DNA of 64,000 nt from Pseudomonas matsuisoli (GCF_014647635.1 NZ_BMPO01000003.1:124001-188000); one strand, 5' to 3'; shown: positions 47,128 to 55,686, numbered from the stretch's first letter. Notes: a model not told the origin generated them from the sequence alone. Numbers and translations: made by a program.

Positions 47128-47502
47128 TCAACTCAACAGGCGTTCGATCTGTTCGTGCAGGGTTTCGAACGAGAAAGGTTTGGCGAGCACGGGCGCCTGC
47201 TTGGCCAAATCGCTACCGGTATCAAGGATTTCCTTCGGATACCCGCTGATGAAGATGACTTTCAAGTCAGGCCGCAGCTTCAGGGCGGCTTCCGCGATTC
47301 GCACACCTGAAACATCGTCGGGCAGACGATAATCGGTTAGCAGCAGATCGAGATGGGGCTTGGTGGCCAATACATCGAAGGCCTCAGCGGCGCAGGTCGC
47401 GGGGAGCACTCTGTAGCCCTGCGCCTGCAGATAGTCGACAAGCAGCGCGAGAATCTGCGGTTCATCTTCAACAACGAGGACTATTTCTTCGAAAGAGCTC
47501 AT
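47128..47502 (-). CDS. Stand-alone response-regulator receiver protein
   Basis: 124 residues from the ATG at 47502; the longer frame upstream is not coding-like. The whole protein is one REC domain: acidic pocket VVEDEPQ (near residue 11), phosphorylation Asp in LLTDYRLPDD (near 56), FISGY (Ser) and the switch Lys in LAKPF. With no output domain it resembles the receiver halves of hybrid kinases and CheY-like or phosphorelay proteins. No partner kinase lies within 15 kb. Confidence 0.83.
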   Translation of the reverse strand: MSSFEEIVLVVEDEPQILALLVDYLQAQGYRVLPATCAAEAFDVLATKPHLDLLLTDYRLPDDVSGVRIAEAALKLRPDLKVIFISGYPKEILDTGSDLAKQAPVLAKPFSFETLHEQIERLLS

Positions 47503-47754
47503 TCTCAAGCCTGGTACTGGCAAACAACGTGGGGGGTTTAGTCTAACTGGTCCGGTAACCGTGACACTCCGCCACAGTACCACGCTGTTTAAGCCGTGGA
47601 CGACCGACACGCTAAGCACTCGGCCCGCGCTCATGACGATCCGAACGCTAATATCATTGCAACGGTAGTCAATGCCTACCTATCGGACACTCACTGGCCG
47701 GGGAATATCCCGGCGACCGTCACGTTGCGTCACCGCCCGTTCCGTTGACCCGCA

Positions 47755-47967
47755 TCAGACATCCGAAGGAGGCGATTCAATCAGGGAGGGGCAAGTCCCG
47801 AAACCCAACCAAGACGTCAAAGGCAACGCCTTGGCCTCACGCTCCGCTTCATGAAATTGACTGAATGGTCCCGCTACAGCCTGCTCGTGTTGGCGTACGA
47901 GCCAGCCATGCTCATCCCGAGTCAGCTCATACCCGTTGCGGTGATAGACCAGCGGCAAAGTCGTCAT
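47755..47967 (-). CDS. Small hypothetical protein
   Basis: 70 residues from the ATG at 47967, which has GAGGA seven bases upstream; ATGs at 47997 and 48033 are possible but less supported. The sequence YHRNGYELTRDEHGWLVRQHEQAVAGPFSQFHEAEREAKAL looks like a short folded domain in which one half (GYELTRDEHGWLVR) could be a beta hairpin. There is no membrane segment. The last ten residues are low-complexity and may be variable. I do not recognise a function. Confidence 0.55.
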   Translation of the reverse strand: MTTLPLVYHRNGYELTRDEHGWLVRQHEQAVAGPFSQFHEAEREAKALPLTSWLGFGTCPSLIESPPSDV

Positions 47968-48334
47968 GCCGAAATCCTCGCGTTGTGAATCGTTCATCCT
48001 ATGAAAGAACACGTTAGCCAAAAGTTCGAGCATTACATGAGGTTTTGCCGCTAACCTGCTAAACGGTCAATACGCTGGGCCATTATCTAGGCGCCTCAGC
48101 GGCAACCTGCGACCCACATTTGCATTGCGATGGAACGATCTGCGAGGAAATACCACTAGCCTCACTGGGCCTGCACAATGCCCCCATCAAGCGTGCAACC
48201 TTTTCTAGATGTGACGATGTAAAAGTTTTAGCCGAACAGACCTCCTTTTTTTCGAAAAATGTGAATAAGATCACATTATTCGGCCGAGCATTGTATTCCG
48301 GCCTGCACACCTTCTGCAGAGATGAAACCACCGG
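47968..48334. other. AT-richer control region upstream of the RsmN-like gene
   Basis: 367 bases with no supported gene. It contains a perfect CRP/Vfr palindrome (48260-48275), T-rich runs around 48241-48252, and a TGTATT at 48292-48297 that could serve as a weak -10. An 82-codon minus-strand frame at 48083-48331 runs through the palindrome and is rejected. Confidence 0.55.
48260..48275. promoter_or_regulatory. Perfect CRP/Vfr-type binding site
   Basis: TGTGA-ATAAGA-TCACA matches the CRP/Vfr core consensus at all ten positions, flanked by AAA and TTA, extending the palindrome to AAATGTGA...TCACATTA. Its centre is 67.5 bases upstream of the ATG at 48335 and about 25 bases upstream of a TGTATT box, so an activator role near -41 is plausible. 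Confidence 0.75.
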
Positions 48335-48787
48335 ATGGGAATGTCAGTTAGTAGTCGCTCCACTAATCAAGCAATCGTCTTGACACTCGAACCCCGCACT
48401 GACCCACAAGACTTGCTTCACGACTTGCAGCGTACCGGCATCAATATCAAGGTTGTCAGCGCCACTCGTAATCAGGCGCACATAAAGGTCGAGACGCCGC
48501 CGGGAATGCGCATACTCGAAGTCGACTCATTGCTCGACACGCCTTTCGGTGGACTGTCACTCGGTCGCTACGTGGGCGAGGAAATTGTGCTTTTCATCGA
48601 CGACACACGCGCCATCAGTATCGAGCAACTTGCCAGACACCCATTACAAATCCAGGTGTCTATCCAGCGCGGCAGCGTACGCCTGACGATTCGAGCGCCT
48701 CGTGAACTCGTCATCATGCGCAAGGAGCTGGCGCATCGATGGAAACGAGGCAACGGAAACGGCGACTTACAAAAGCGTTCACGCTAA
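48335..48787 (+). CDS. Tandem CsrA/RsmN-like RNA-binding regulator (two domains)
   Basis: 150 residues that read as two RsmN/RsmF-type CsrA domains. Domain 1 (about 4-67): SSRSTNQAIVLTLEP, an inserted helix DPQDLLHDLQRTG, then INIKVVSATRNQAHIKVETPPG. Domain 2 (about 74-135): LSLGRYVGEEIVLFIDD, insert ISIEQLARHP, then LQIQVSIQRGSVRLTIRAPRELVIMRKEL. The RNA-contact Arg of CsrA (Arg44) corresponds to Arg129 in domain 2 but to Glu62 in domain 1. Such proteins bind GGA motifs in mRNA leaders and sRNAs to control translation. ATG 48335 or the in-frame 48341 may start; both have weak ribosome sites. Confidence 0.7.
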   Translation: MGMSVSSRSTNQAIVLTLEPRTDPQDLLHDLQRTGINIKVVSATRNQAHIKVETPPGMRILEVDSLLDTPFGGLSLGRYVGEEIVLFIDDTRAISIEQLARHPLQIQVSIQRGSVRLTIRAPRELVIMRKELAHRWKRGNGNGDLQKRSR

Positions 48788-48919
48788 CGTGTGATCACTT
48801 GCCCGCTTACGGATACGAGTTACACACTGCCACCGCGTTCAGCCTAAAAACGCCGCCGCGGTGACCGCGCGAGATGTCGATTCTTATCCGATCCGAAATG
48901 CCGCACGTATCGACACCTA

Positions 48920-50173
48920 CTACCTGAATGTTTGACCGCCCTGAAATGAGCGCCTAGGCAACTGACATGCCTCCTCCAGGTTTACCGCACGACTGAGCAA
49001 GTTGCCCTGTCCTTTATCGGCGCCCAGTGCGCGCAATGCGGCAAGTTCCTCAGGTGTTTCCACACCTTCTGCGACGATGAAGGTGTTGGTTTCGCGGGCG
49101 AAAGCGATCAATGCGGAGGCTAGTGCCCGACGCCGTGAATCCTTATCGATCTCGCGCACAAGGCTCATGTCCAGCTTTATGAGATCAGGATCCAATTCAA
49201 GAATGTGTTGCAGGCTGGAGTAACCCGCGCCTGCATCGTCGATAGCCAGCCGCATACCGCGTTTCCGCAGAGGCGCGAGCGCTTTGACGATCGCCTCATA
49301 ATCAGCCACGACGTCATGCTCGGTAATTTCCAGCACGACCCGATCCAGTGGGACCGGGTCGAGTAGATGCATCAACTCACCGTCCAGCATTGTCTCGGCG
49401 GAGCAATTGAATGAAACGTAGGTATTGGCGGGTAGTAACGTCAGCCCCTTGAGCGCGGTACGGATCGCACATAACTCCAGCACTTTCCCCAAACCGACTT
49501 CGGCCGCTTCCTGAAACCAAACATCCGGGCTTCGAACCGGCTCGCACCGAAAACGAGAAAGACTCTCCCACCCCGTAATCCGCATGTCGTCCAGCGAATA
49601 GATAGGCTGATAGAACACGATTGGCTGGTTCGCCGCGATGATTCGACGTATTCGCGCCTCTTTCTCGTCCAGCTTGTCTGTCAGCGTCAGTTCACTGTCT
49701 ATCTTGTCGGCAATCAGTTCGGCGAATACCCGGACAATCTCTAGGTCACGCTCGCTCAACGTGAGATCAGGCTTGTAACTAAAGCAGCAAAACGTGCCGT
49801 AAAGGCGCCCGTTTTCGAGGCATATCGGTACGCCGATATGCGCCCCGATCGGGACGTTCGCCGTTTCCGGGAGCGCTTGGGCTCCAGAAATCATCGAAGT
49901 ATCAGCAATCAACTCAGGTAATTCACCACGTGTGATACGACTGCAGTAGCCATCATCCAGCGGCATCACATCACCTTGTTTCAAGGGTCCAGAGCTGACG
50001 CTATCGACGTGTGTGAAGACTCGCTCGTCGTTTCTGAATCGCGATACGAACGCAACATCCATCCCTAAGTGGAGGCGTACGGCATGCAAAATCTTGTCGA
50101 TGAATGCCCTGCTTGAGCGTGTCTCCGTTCCACCGGAAACCACTTCGAGCAGATTGCTCGTCGACGTATCCAT
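48920..50173 (-). CDS. GAF-EAL domain protein, c-di-GMP phosphodiesterase-like
   Basis: 417 residues. A GAF sensor (about 20-160, GAHIGVPICLENGRLYGTFCCFSYKP) precedes an EAL domain (about 180-400). The EAL motif itself is ESL (Glu203). Asn256, Glu282/285, the DD pair 312-313, Lys333, Glu369 and Gln389 occupy catalytic or metal positions, but the final loop is QGNLLSRAV instead of QGYLFGRP. It probably still hydrolyses c-di-GMP to pGpG, though activity is not assured. It is convergent with the RsmN-like gene. Confidence 0.85.
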   Translation of the reverse strand: MDTSTSNLLEVVSGGTETRSSRAFIDKILHAVRLHLGMDVAFVSRFRNDERVFTHVDSVSSGPLKQGDVMPLDDGYCSRITRGELPELIADTSMISGAQALPETANVPIGAHIGVPICLENGRLYGTFCCFSYKPDLTLSERDLEIVRVFAELIADKIDSELTLTDKLDEKEARIRRIIAANQPIVFYQPIYSLDDMRITGWESLSRFRCEPVRSPDVWFQEAAEVGLGKVLELCAIRTALKGLTLLPANTYVSFNCSAETMLDGELMHLLDPVPLDRVVLEITEHDVVADYEAIVKALAPLRKRGMRLAIDDAGAGYSSLQHILELDPDLIKLDMSLVREIDKDSRRRALASALIAFARETNTFIVAEGVETPEELAALRALGADKGQGNLLSRAVNLEEACQLPRRSFQGGQTFR

Positions 50174-50383
50174 CAGCGTTGCTCCTCTATGCGTCCTGCA
50201 AGCCAGTGTAGCCGCTCAAAAACGCACCTGTCAGGCGCGTGCGCTCCGCTCGTCGAGCGCAGCGGGGAAAAATCGACCACAGATTTTGATGTGATGCCGC
50301 TTCGCTACCATTGGTCAGCACGCTCAAACCGAAATCTACGGCGTGGGTCTACCTTATACGCAGCAAAGACGCGGAGGTAGATC

Positions 50384-50596
50384 ATGATTAGTCCCGCCCT
50401 GACGCTCACATTAATGGTTTTAGGCTGGTTCGCGGTCGCAATCGCAATGCTCTGGGGCATGCTTCGTATTGCAAGGCGCCATCATCCATCGTCCGATCAC
50501 TCGGTAGATGACCAACCGACGCGTCCTGCTCAAATCTCAAACACGGTAGACAAACGACGTCGTCCTCATTTCGGTCGGCACGCTACGCAGCACTGA
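50384..50596 (+). CDS. Small single-pass membrane protein
   Basis: 70 residues, ATG with a strong GGAGG six bases upstream. One membrane helix (LTLTLMVLGWFAVAIAMLWGML, about 7-28) is followed by a basic, His/Arg-rich tail. The last 14 bases overlap the 3' end of the convergent serine hydrolase. No family is recognised; the ribosome site and helix are the only support. Confidence 0.55.
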   Translation: MISPALTLTLMVLGWFAVAIAMLWGMLRIARRHHPSSDHSVDDQPTRPAQISNTVDKRRRPHFGRHATQH

Positions 50597-51743
50597 CATC
50601 CAGGCAATCACCAAGGGCCCTGGCCAGCGCTTGTGCTCGAGGGTCCATCAACACATATGGCCCTAAAGTGTTGGTGACGAAACCAAACGCGATATCAAGA
50701 TCCGGATCGGCGAATCCGGTAGAACCGCCAGCACCTGGATGCCCGAAGGACCTTGGGCCGAGGCCGTAGGTTGCGTTGGCTACCCCGGGTTGGTCGAGCA
50801 TGCACCCTAGGCCGAGACGCGTCGAGGTTAATAATGTTCGGTCGTCTCCGACCGCATGCTCACGGGTCATTTCAGATAGCATTTCCGAATCTAACAATGC
50901 CCCACTCAAAAGACCTGCGTAGAAACCAGCCAGGCTTCGAGCGTTACCATGCCCGCTGGCTGCAACCTGCTCCAGACCGCGCCATTCAGGCTTGTTAGTG
51001 CTCGTCATCACACCAGGTGGATTGGTGAAAGACCGCGTACTGAGCGAATTCGGCTCGCGCATCATGGCATTCAACATGCGTTGCGCCGCCGCATCTCCCG
51101 TCCACCCTTTGGCACGGCCGACATGCGCGACGCGTTCGAACTGCCCCTCGGCAAGGCCAATATGGAAGTCGAGTCCAAGCGGTCGACAGACTCGCGCCTC
51201 GACCGCTTTGCCTGGCCCCATGTCATCGATACGCCGGAGAAGCTCACCGATCGTCCATCCATAGGTAATCGGCGAATAACCATGCTCGGCCCCTGGCGTC
51301 CACCAGGATGACTGCCCAGCAAGCGCGACCGTAACCCGATGCCAATCGTATAGGGCTTCTGGTGGTAGCGATTCGTGAATCGCGGGCATCCCAGCGGTAT
51401 GGCTGAGCAAGTGGCGTGCGGTGATCCCCTCTTTGCCGGCCTGCCCAAATTCCGGCCAGACGCGACTGACGGGTGCATCCAGATCCAAGCGACCATCGGC
51501 AGCCGCTTGCAGAAGCGCCACGGCTGCGAACGGCTTGGTGCAAGAAAACACGTTGACCAATGTGTCCTCGCGCCATGTCGCTTCGCGATCCCTATCCATC
51601 GCCCCCGCCCAGAGATCGACCACCGTTTCGCCGCTGACCTGGATGCACAATGCCGCACCGCGCTCTTGTGGATTCTCGAACAAGGCCGCGAATGAATCGC
51701 GGACGCGCTCGAAGCGCAAATCGAAGTAGCCCTGTATCAGCAC
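50583..51743 (-). CDS. Serine hydrolase of the beta-lactamase/EstB family
   Basis: 386 residues from a GTG at 51743 with AGAGGA upstream; the longer frame opens only with TTG at 51773. The class C-type fold (PF00144) shows the nucleophile motif SCTK (Ser67, Lys70), Tyr156 in GYSP, and a late HPGAGGSTG in place of KTG. Members are esterases or D-aminopeptidase-like hydrolases rather than true beta-lactamases; EstB-type esterase is the nearest description. No signal peptide, so cytoplasmic. Confidence 0.82.
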   Translation of the reverse strand: MLIQGYFDLRFERVRDSFAALFENPQERGAALCIQVSGETVVDLWAGAMDRDREATWREDTLVNVFSCTKPFAAVALLQAAADGRLDLDAPVSRVWPEFGQAGKEGITARHLLSHTAGMPAIHESLPPEALYDWHRVTVALAGQSSWWTPGAEHGYSPITYGWTIGELLRRIDDMGPGKAVEARVCRPLGLDFHIGLAEGQFERVAHVGRAKGWTGDAAAQRMLNAMMREPNSLSTRSFTNPPGVMTSTNKPEWRGLEQVAASGHGNARSLAGFYAGLLSGALLDSEMLSEMTREHAVGDDRTLLTSTRLGLGCMLDQPGVANATYGLGPRSFGHPGAGGSTGFADPDLDIAFGFVTNTLGPYVLMDPRAQALARALGDCLDVSAA

Positions 51744-51925
51744 ATCCCGTCCTCTTGGCTCGAAGGGTGCCAATGTTCCCGCCCCTCACTGTCCAATGCA
51801 ATCGACGATGCACCTTATGAGCAAGACGGGCGGAACCTCCAACGTGTCGGAAGGTTCGAACTTTTCAATGAGACGATCCAGTGCGGCATCATCCACTACG
51901 GCACCATTCACTTGAGGAGATCAAT

Positions 51926-52318
51926 ATGACCGTCAACAGCCCCCTTGAAGGAACCACTCCAGGCACGGCCGCATCGCTGAAAGAGCCGGTCGTAGACAAG
52001 GACGCGCACAAACGCAATCTGAACGAAGCGCAGGACGCACTCGTCAAGGAGTTCCGTACGCTCGTGAACGACACTGAGAAGTTGCTCAAGCGCACCGCCA
52101 ACGCGGCCGGCGACCAAGCGGACGAACTGCGCGTGAAGCTGAACGAAAACCTAGAGCGCGCCAAGGCTGCGTTGAAGGAACAAGAAGCGAGCCTGCGTGA
52201 GCAAGGCCGCGCAGCAGCGCAAGCGACCGAAGAGTATGTCGTCACGCATCCGTGGCAATCGGTGGGCATTGCCGCAGGCGTAGGCTTCCTGCTGGGTCTG
52301 CTGTCTTCCCGCCGTTGA
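51926..52318 (+). CDS. ElaB/YqjD/DUF883-family membrane-anchored protein
   Basis: 130 residues from the ATG at 51926 (GAGGAG six bases upstream). A long amphipathic helix rich in Lys, Glu and Ala (residues 35-105) is followed by a C-terminal glycine-containing membrane anchor HPWQSVGIAAGVGFLLGLLSSRR. E. coli YqjD and ElaB bind stationary-phase ribosomes at the membrane. It is the first gene of a DUF883-YqjE-YqjK-type trio, and the ribosome factor gene rmf is further downstream in the same block. Confidence 0.88.
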   Translation: MTVNSPLEGTTPGTAASLKEPVVDKDAHKRNLNEAQDALVKEFRTLVNDTEKLLKRTANAAGDQADELRVKLNENLERAKAALKEQEASLREQGRAAAQATEEYVVTHPWQSVGIAAGVGFLLGLLSSRR

Positions 52319-52332
52319 CTTTGGAGCACCCG

Positions 52333-52737
52333 ATGGACGACGAGATCACTGCGCAGCGCCCTGTTCCGCCATCGCAGGAGGCACCGAGGCCATCGCTGAA
52401 ACGTCTCGGCGGCGCCGCCGTCGGGTTGTTTCAGAGCCACTTGGAACTGTTGGGGATTGAGCTGCAGGAAGAGAAGTCGCGGACGTTCCAGCTGTTCATC
52501 TTCTCGGGGCTCAGCTTGATCTTCGGCTTGCTCGTGATCATTGGTGCCTCGGCGGCCATCCTAGTTGCCTGCTGGGATGAATATCGGCTCAGCGCGGTCC
52601 TCGGACTGTGCCTGCTGTATGGCCTCGGGCTTTTGGCATGCGTTTTCCGGGCGATCCAATTGGTCCGCCGTGGAGAGGCTCCATTCCACGCTACGCTGGA
52701 AGAACTGGCACGTAATAGGGAGCGCTTGCTGCCATGA
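52333..52737 (+). CDS. YqjE-like membrane protein (phage-holin-like superfamily)
   Basis: 134 residues, ATG at 52333 with GGAG six bases upstream. Two membrane helices (LFIFSGLSLIFGLLVIIGASAAILVACW and LSAVLGLCLLYGLGLLACVF) separated by a short turn follow an N-terminal amphipathic helix (LLGIELQEEKSR), the YqjE/DUF1469 pattern. Function is unknown; it is paired with the DUF883 protein in enterobacteria and pseudomonads. Its stop overlaps the next start by four bases (ATGA). Confidence 0.85.
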   Translation: MDDEITAQRPVPPSQEAPRPSLKRLGGAAVGLFQSHLELLGIELQEEKSRTFQLFIFSGLSLIFGLLVIIGASAAILVACWDEYRLSAVLGLCLLYGLGLLACVFRAIQLVRRGEAPFHATLEELARNRERLLP

Positions 52738-53051
52738 GTAAAGCCATGTCGACTTCAGCTGAACGCAAGATGCGCAAGGATCTAATCCGGTTACGTATGG
52801 ATATGTACCGTCAACAGCTGCTCTATCATTCTCAACCTGTGCGGCATCCGCTTTCTGGCATCACCAGTTTGCTGTTCTCCAGCAATCGCTCGTCGAAGGT
52901 CGGCGAGGAATCGGCGGGTAGCCCGATGTGGATTGGCGCAGCTACGGTTTTTCTCGCGTTGTTCGGAAAGCGGCTTGGCAAGGTGGGCAAGCTGGCCCGT
53001 CTCGCCATCACCGCGTATCCCCTCGTGCTGAAGATCAAATCCCCCAGGTAA
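52734..53051 (+). CDS. YqjK-like small protein
   Basis: 105 residues, coupled to the YqjE-like gene by a four-base overlap. A basic N-terminal helix (SAERKMRKDLIRLRMDMYRQQLLYHSQPVRHP) and a weak hydrophobic stretch GSPMWIGAATVFLALFGKRLGKV are seen. It matches the third gene of the yqjDEK-like operon. No biochemical role is known to me. Confidence 0.8.
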   Translation: MSKAMSTSAERKMRKDLIRLRMDMYRQQLLYHSQPVRHPLSGITSLLFSSNRSSKVGEESAGSPMWIGAATVFLALFGKRLGKVGKLARLAITAYPLVLKIKSPR

Positions 53052-53073
53052 GGCGTTCGCTCGACCGCCCAAC

Positions 53074-53102
53074 AAGTAGGCCCGGCATTGCCGGGCCTAC
53101 TT
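53074..53102 (+). terminator. Perfect 13-bp hairpin after the YqjK-like gene
   Basis: AAGTAGGCCCGGC-ATT-GCCGGGCCTACTT, fully paired with a three-base loop, 23 bases after the stop. It is not followed by a T-run on the plus strand, so it is a transcript end or processing site of atypical form. Confidence 0.55.
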
Positions 53103-53197
53103 GCGTAAGTCGTGCTTTGCGACGAAGCTCTAGCGGCCCTCTCTCGATTCGCACTTGACGGGGCAGCCCTGTATTCACTGCGTCACGAGGACCGGTT

Positions 53198-54529
53198 TTG
53201 GACTGGCATACACTTCTAACGCGAGAACGGCTCGGCAAAGCCAGCCATAGCACCGCAGAGCTTGGCCGCAGTCCATTCCATAAAGACCATGACCGGATCA
53301 TCTTCTCCGGTGCGTTCCGGCGACTCGGACGCAAGACACAGGTCCATCCGGTTTCGAGCAACGATCATATCCATACCCGGCTGACGCACTCCCTGGAAGT
53401 CAGCTGCGTAGGCCGTTCGTTGGGTATGCGCGTCGCCGAGATGTTGCGCGATGACTTGCCGGACTGGTGCTCGCCTAGCGATCTGGGCGTGATCGTTCAG
53501 TCCGCATGCCTGGCGCACGATATTGGCAACCCGCCGTTCGGCCATTCAGGCGAGGACGCGATCCGGCATTGGTTCCAGCAGGCTGCGCGCCGAGGTTGGT
53601 TGGACGACATGACCGACGAGCAACGCGGCGACTTTCTGAACTTCGAAGGAAATGCGCAAGGCTTCCGCGTCCTTACGCAGCTGGAATATCACCAGTTCGA
53701 TGGCGGTACACGGCTGACGTACGCGACCCTGGGCACCTATTTGAAATACCCGTGGACTGCGCGTCACGCGGAGGCCTTGGGATATAAGAAGCACAAGTTC
53801 GGCTGCTATCAGAGCGAGCTGCCGCTGCTGGAACAAATTGCCCAACGACTCGGCCTTCCCCTCATCGAAGAGCAGCGTTGGGCACGGCATCCACTGGTGT
53901 ACCTGATGGAGGCGGCGGATGACATCTGTTACGGGCTGATCGATTTGGAAGATGGCCTGGAGATGGAGTTGCTCGCCTACGCCGAAGTCGAAGCGCTGCT
54001 GCTCGATCTGGTCGGCGATGATTTGCCTGAGACTTATCGCCAACTCGGCCCGCAAGACTCTCGGCGCCGTAAGCTTGCGATTCTCCGCGGCAAGGCTATT
54101 GAGCACCTGACCAATGCTGCGGCGCGCGCCTTCGTTGCCCAGCACACCGCGTTGTTGACTGGAACACTGCAAGGCGATCTGGTCGAGCACATGCATGGAC
54201 CGGCCAAGCAATGCGTACAGCGCGCAAAGTCCATCGCTCGCGAAAAAATCTTCCAGGACAAGCGCAAGACCCTGCATGAAATTGGCGCCTACACCACCCT
54301 GGAAATCCTGCTCAATGCGTTCTGCGGCGCCTCCCTGGAGCAGCATGGCGGGCGTTCGCCTTCTTTCAAGAACCGACGTATCCTCGACCTTCTTGGCAAC
54401 AACGCCCCACGCGTCGACGCATCGCTTTACGAGGCGTTCATGAGGGTCATCGACTTCATCGCCGGCATGACCGACAGTTACGCAACCGAAATGGCTCGTG
54501 AAATGACCGGTCGCTCTAGTCCAACCTAA
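53198..54529 (+). CDS. dgt: Deoxyguanosinetriphosphate triphosphohydrolase-like protein
   Basis: 443 residues with a TTG start: CGAGGA lies six bases upstream and the family N-terminus [13 protein letters not shown] begins there. HD-domain metal ligands are visible in [14 protein letters not shown] and [18 protein letters not shown]. It hydrolyses dNTPs (dGTP by family) to nucleoside and triphosphate. It is the second conserved block in the Pseudomonas order before dacB; the following FUSC gene starts two bases after its stop, implying one transcript. Confidence 0.93.
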   Translation: MDWHTLLTRERLGKASHSTAELGRSPFHKDHDRIIFSGAFRRLGRKTQVHPVSSNDHIHTRLTHSLEVSCVGRSLGMRVAEMLRDDLPDWCSPSDLGVIVQSACLAHDIGNPPFGHSGEDAIRHWFQQAARRGWLDDMTDEQRGDFLNFEGNAQGFRVLTQLEYHQFDGGTRLTYATLGTYLKYPWTARHAEALGYKKHKFGCYQSELPLLEQIAQRLGLPLIEEQRWARHPLVYLMEAADDICYGLIDLEDGLEMELLAYAEVEALLLDLVGDDLPETYRQLGPQDSRRRKLAILRGKAIEHLTNAAARAFVAQHTALLTGTLQGDLVEHMHGPAKQCVQRAKSIAREKIFQDKRKTLHEIGAYTTLEILLNAFCGASLEQHGGRSPSFKNRRILDLLGNNAPRVDASLYEAFMRVIDFIAGMTDSYATEMAREMTGRSSPT

Positions 54530-54531
54530 GC

Positions 54532-55686
54532 ATGGCCTACACCCCCTCCCATATCGTTCGCCGCCTGGGCTGGCAGCCCGCCACGCCTGCTTTCGGCCCG
54601 GCACTGATTGCAACCTTGGGTTGCGCGCTCCCTTTGCTCCTCGGGCTGTTCAGTGGGCACAGCGGCTTTATCTGGGCAGCGACCGGCGCCTTCATCGCTG
54701 CGTTGGCGAAACCGCTCCAGCGGCTCGGTATGTTGCACATGTGCCTGCTCGTCGGCCTCGGTGCAGTCAGCGCGGGGATAGGCTTCTGGAGCGACCGCGA
54801 CCCCGTTGCAAGCGGGCTGCTTTTCGGCCTTTACGGTTTGGTGTTCGCATGGCTGCAACGCCAAGGACGTGAAGCTGGGAAATTTGGCTTTTGCCTGGCG
54901 ATCTGTCTATGCCTAGGCCATGGTCAACATGGAATCGGCGCCCTGCACAGCGGTTTAGCCGTAGGCACGTTGTTCGTATTGGGCGGCTGCTGGGTCATGT
55001 TTCTCGGCTTCGGCCTGCGCGGCATCCATGGCCTGCGCATGTGGCCCGACCTGCCAAGCCTTCGCGTGGTGTCCCGCGTTCAGCGACGGCACAATCGCCA
55101 GCTGCCCCGCTACCGCTGGGTTCTCTTTGCGACCGTCGCGGCCATAAGCACGGCACTGGCAGGGCTCATCGCGACATTTTTCGAGCTCCCTCGAGACTAC
55201 TGGATGACCCTGGCCACCTTCGCGGTCTTGCAATTGGACCCACGCTTCAGTGCGCGCAATGCCTTGCGTGCCGCAATTGTCGCGCTCGTCGTGCTGCTTT
55301 TAGTCTCCGTGCTTGGTCACAGCCTGCAAAGCCCTCAGCATCTCGTATTGGTCATCCTGGCGCTGGTGTACGCCACTCGCGCCTTTCTCGCGAGACGCTA
55401 CGCGGCCTACATTCTCCAGGTATTGGTGTGTTTCGTGCTTCTCGCAGAAGCGCTGTCTCGCGACTGGTACTTCGCGATGCAGCGCTTGGAAAATGGCGTC
55501 TATGGTGCCGCTATCGCGCTCACGATGGTGCTGATCGCAGATCGCCTCAGCCAGAAATGGGGCGAGCGACGAGACGCGCGGATACTTGCGTCGACCGCCT
55601 CTTCTGTAGCGGCAACGAGTGGAGAGCCTGGGAGTTCTATCCCATGTGAAACCCACGCCAGCGACGATCCAAACCGTGTTCCCTGA
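54532..55686 (+). CDS. FUSC/YccS-type inner-membrane protein
   Basis: 384 residues with ten or so hydrophobic helices in two similar halves: GPALIATLGCALPLLLGLFSGHSGFIWAATGAFIAALAKP and VLFATVAAISTALAGLIATFFELPRDYWMTLATFAVLQLDPRFSARNAL, the fusaric-acid-resistance (FUSC) pattern. It could export aromatic acids or related compounds, but the partner subunits of AaeB-type pumps are missing. It starts two bases after dgt. The C-terminal tail after RLSQKWGERRD is polar and cytoplasmic. Confidence 0.78.
   Translation: MAYTPSHIVRRLGWQPATPAFGPALIATLGCALPLLLGLFSGHSGFIWAATGAFIAALAKPLQRLGMLHMCLLVGLGAVSAGIGFWSDRDPVASGLLFGLYGLVFAWLQRQGREAGKFGFCLAICLCLGHGQHGIGALHSGLAVGTLFVLGGCWVMFLGFGLRGIHGLRMWPDLPSLRVVSRVQRRHNRQLPRYRWVLFATVAAISTALAGLIATFFELPRDYWMTLATFAVLQLDPRFSARNALRAAIVALVVLLLVSVLGHSLQSPQHLVLVILALVYATRAFLARRYAAYILQVLVCFVLLAEALSRDWYFAMQRLENGVYGAAIALTMVLIADRLSQKWGERRDARILASTASSVAATSGEPGSSIPCETHASDDPNRVP

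Noticed and set aside
48083..48331. 82-codon minus-strand frame upstream of the Rsm-like gene
   Set aside because: Runs through the CRP/Vfr palindrome and low-complexity T runs; no ribosome site.
48335..48787. Alternative reading of the tandem protein as an unrelated small beta protein
   Set aside because: Both halves align with the CsrA strand pattern, including GSVRLTIRAPRELVIMRKEL, so the CsrA-like reading is preferred though not proven.
50583..51743. True class C beta-lactamase for antibiotic resistance
   Set aside because: HPGAGG replaces KTG, there is no signal peptide, and the sequence fits EstB-type esterases.
53546..54613. 355-codon minus-strand frame opposite dgt
   Set aside because: Antisense of a well-conserved HD-domain gene.
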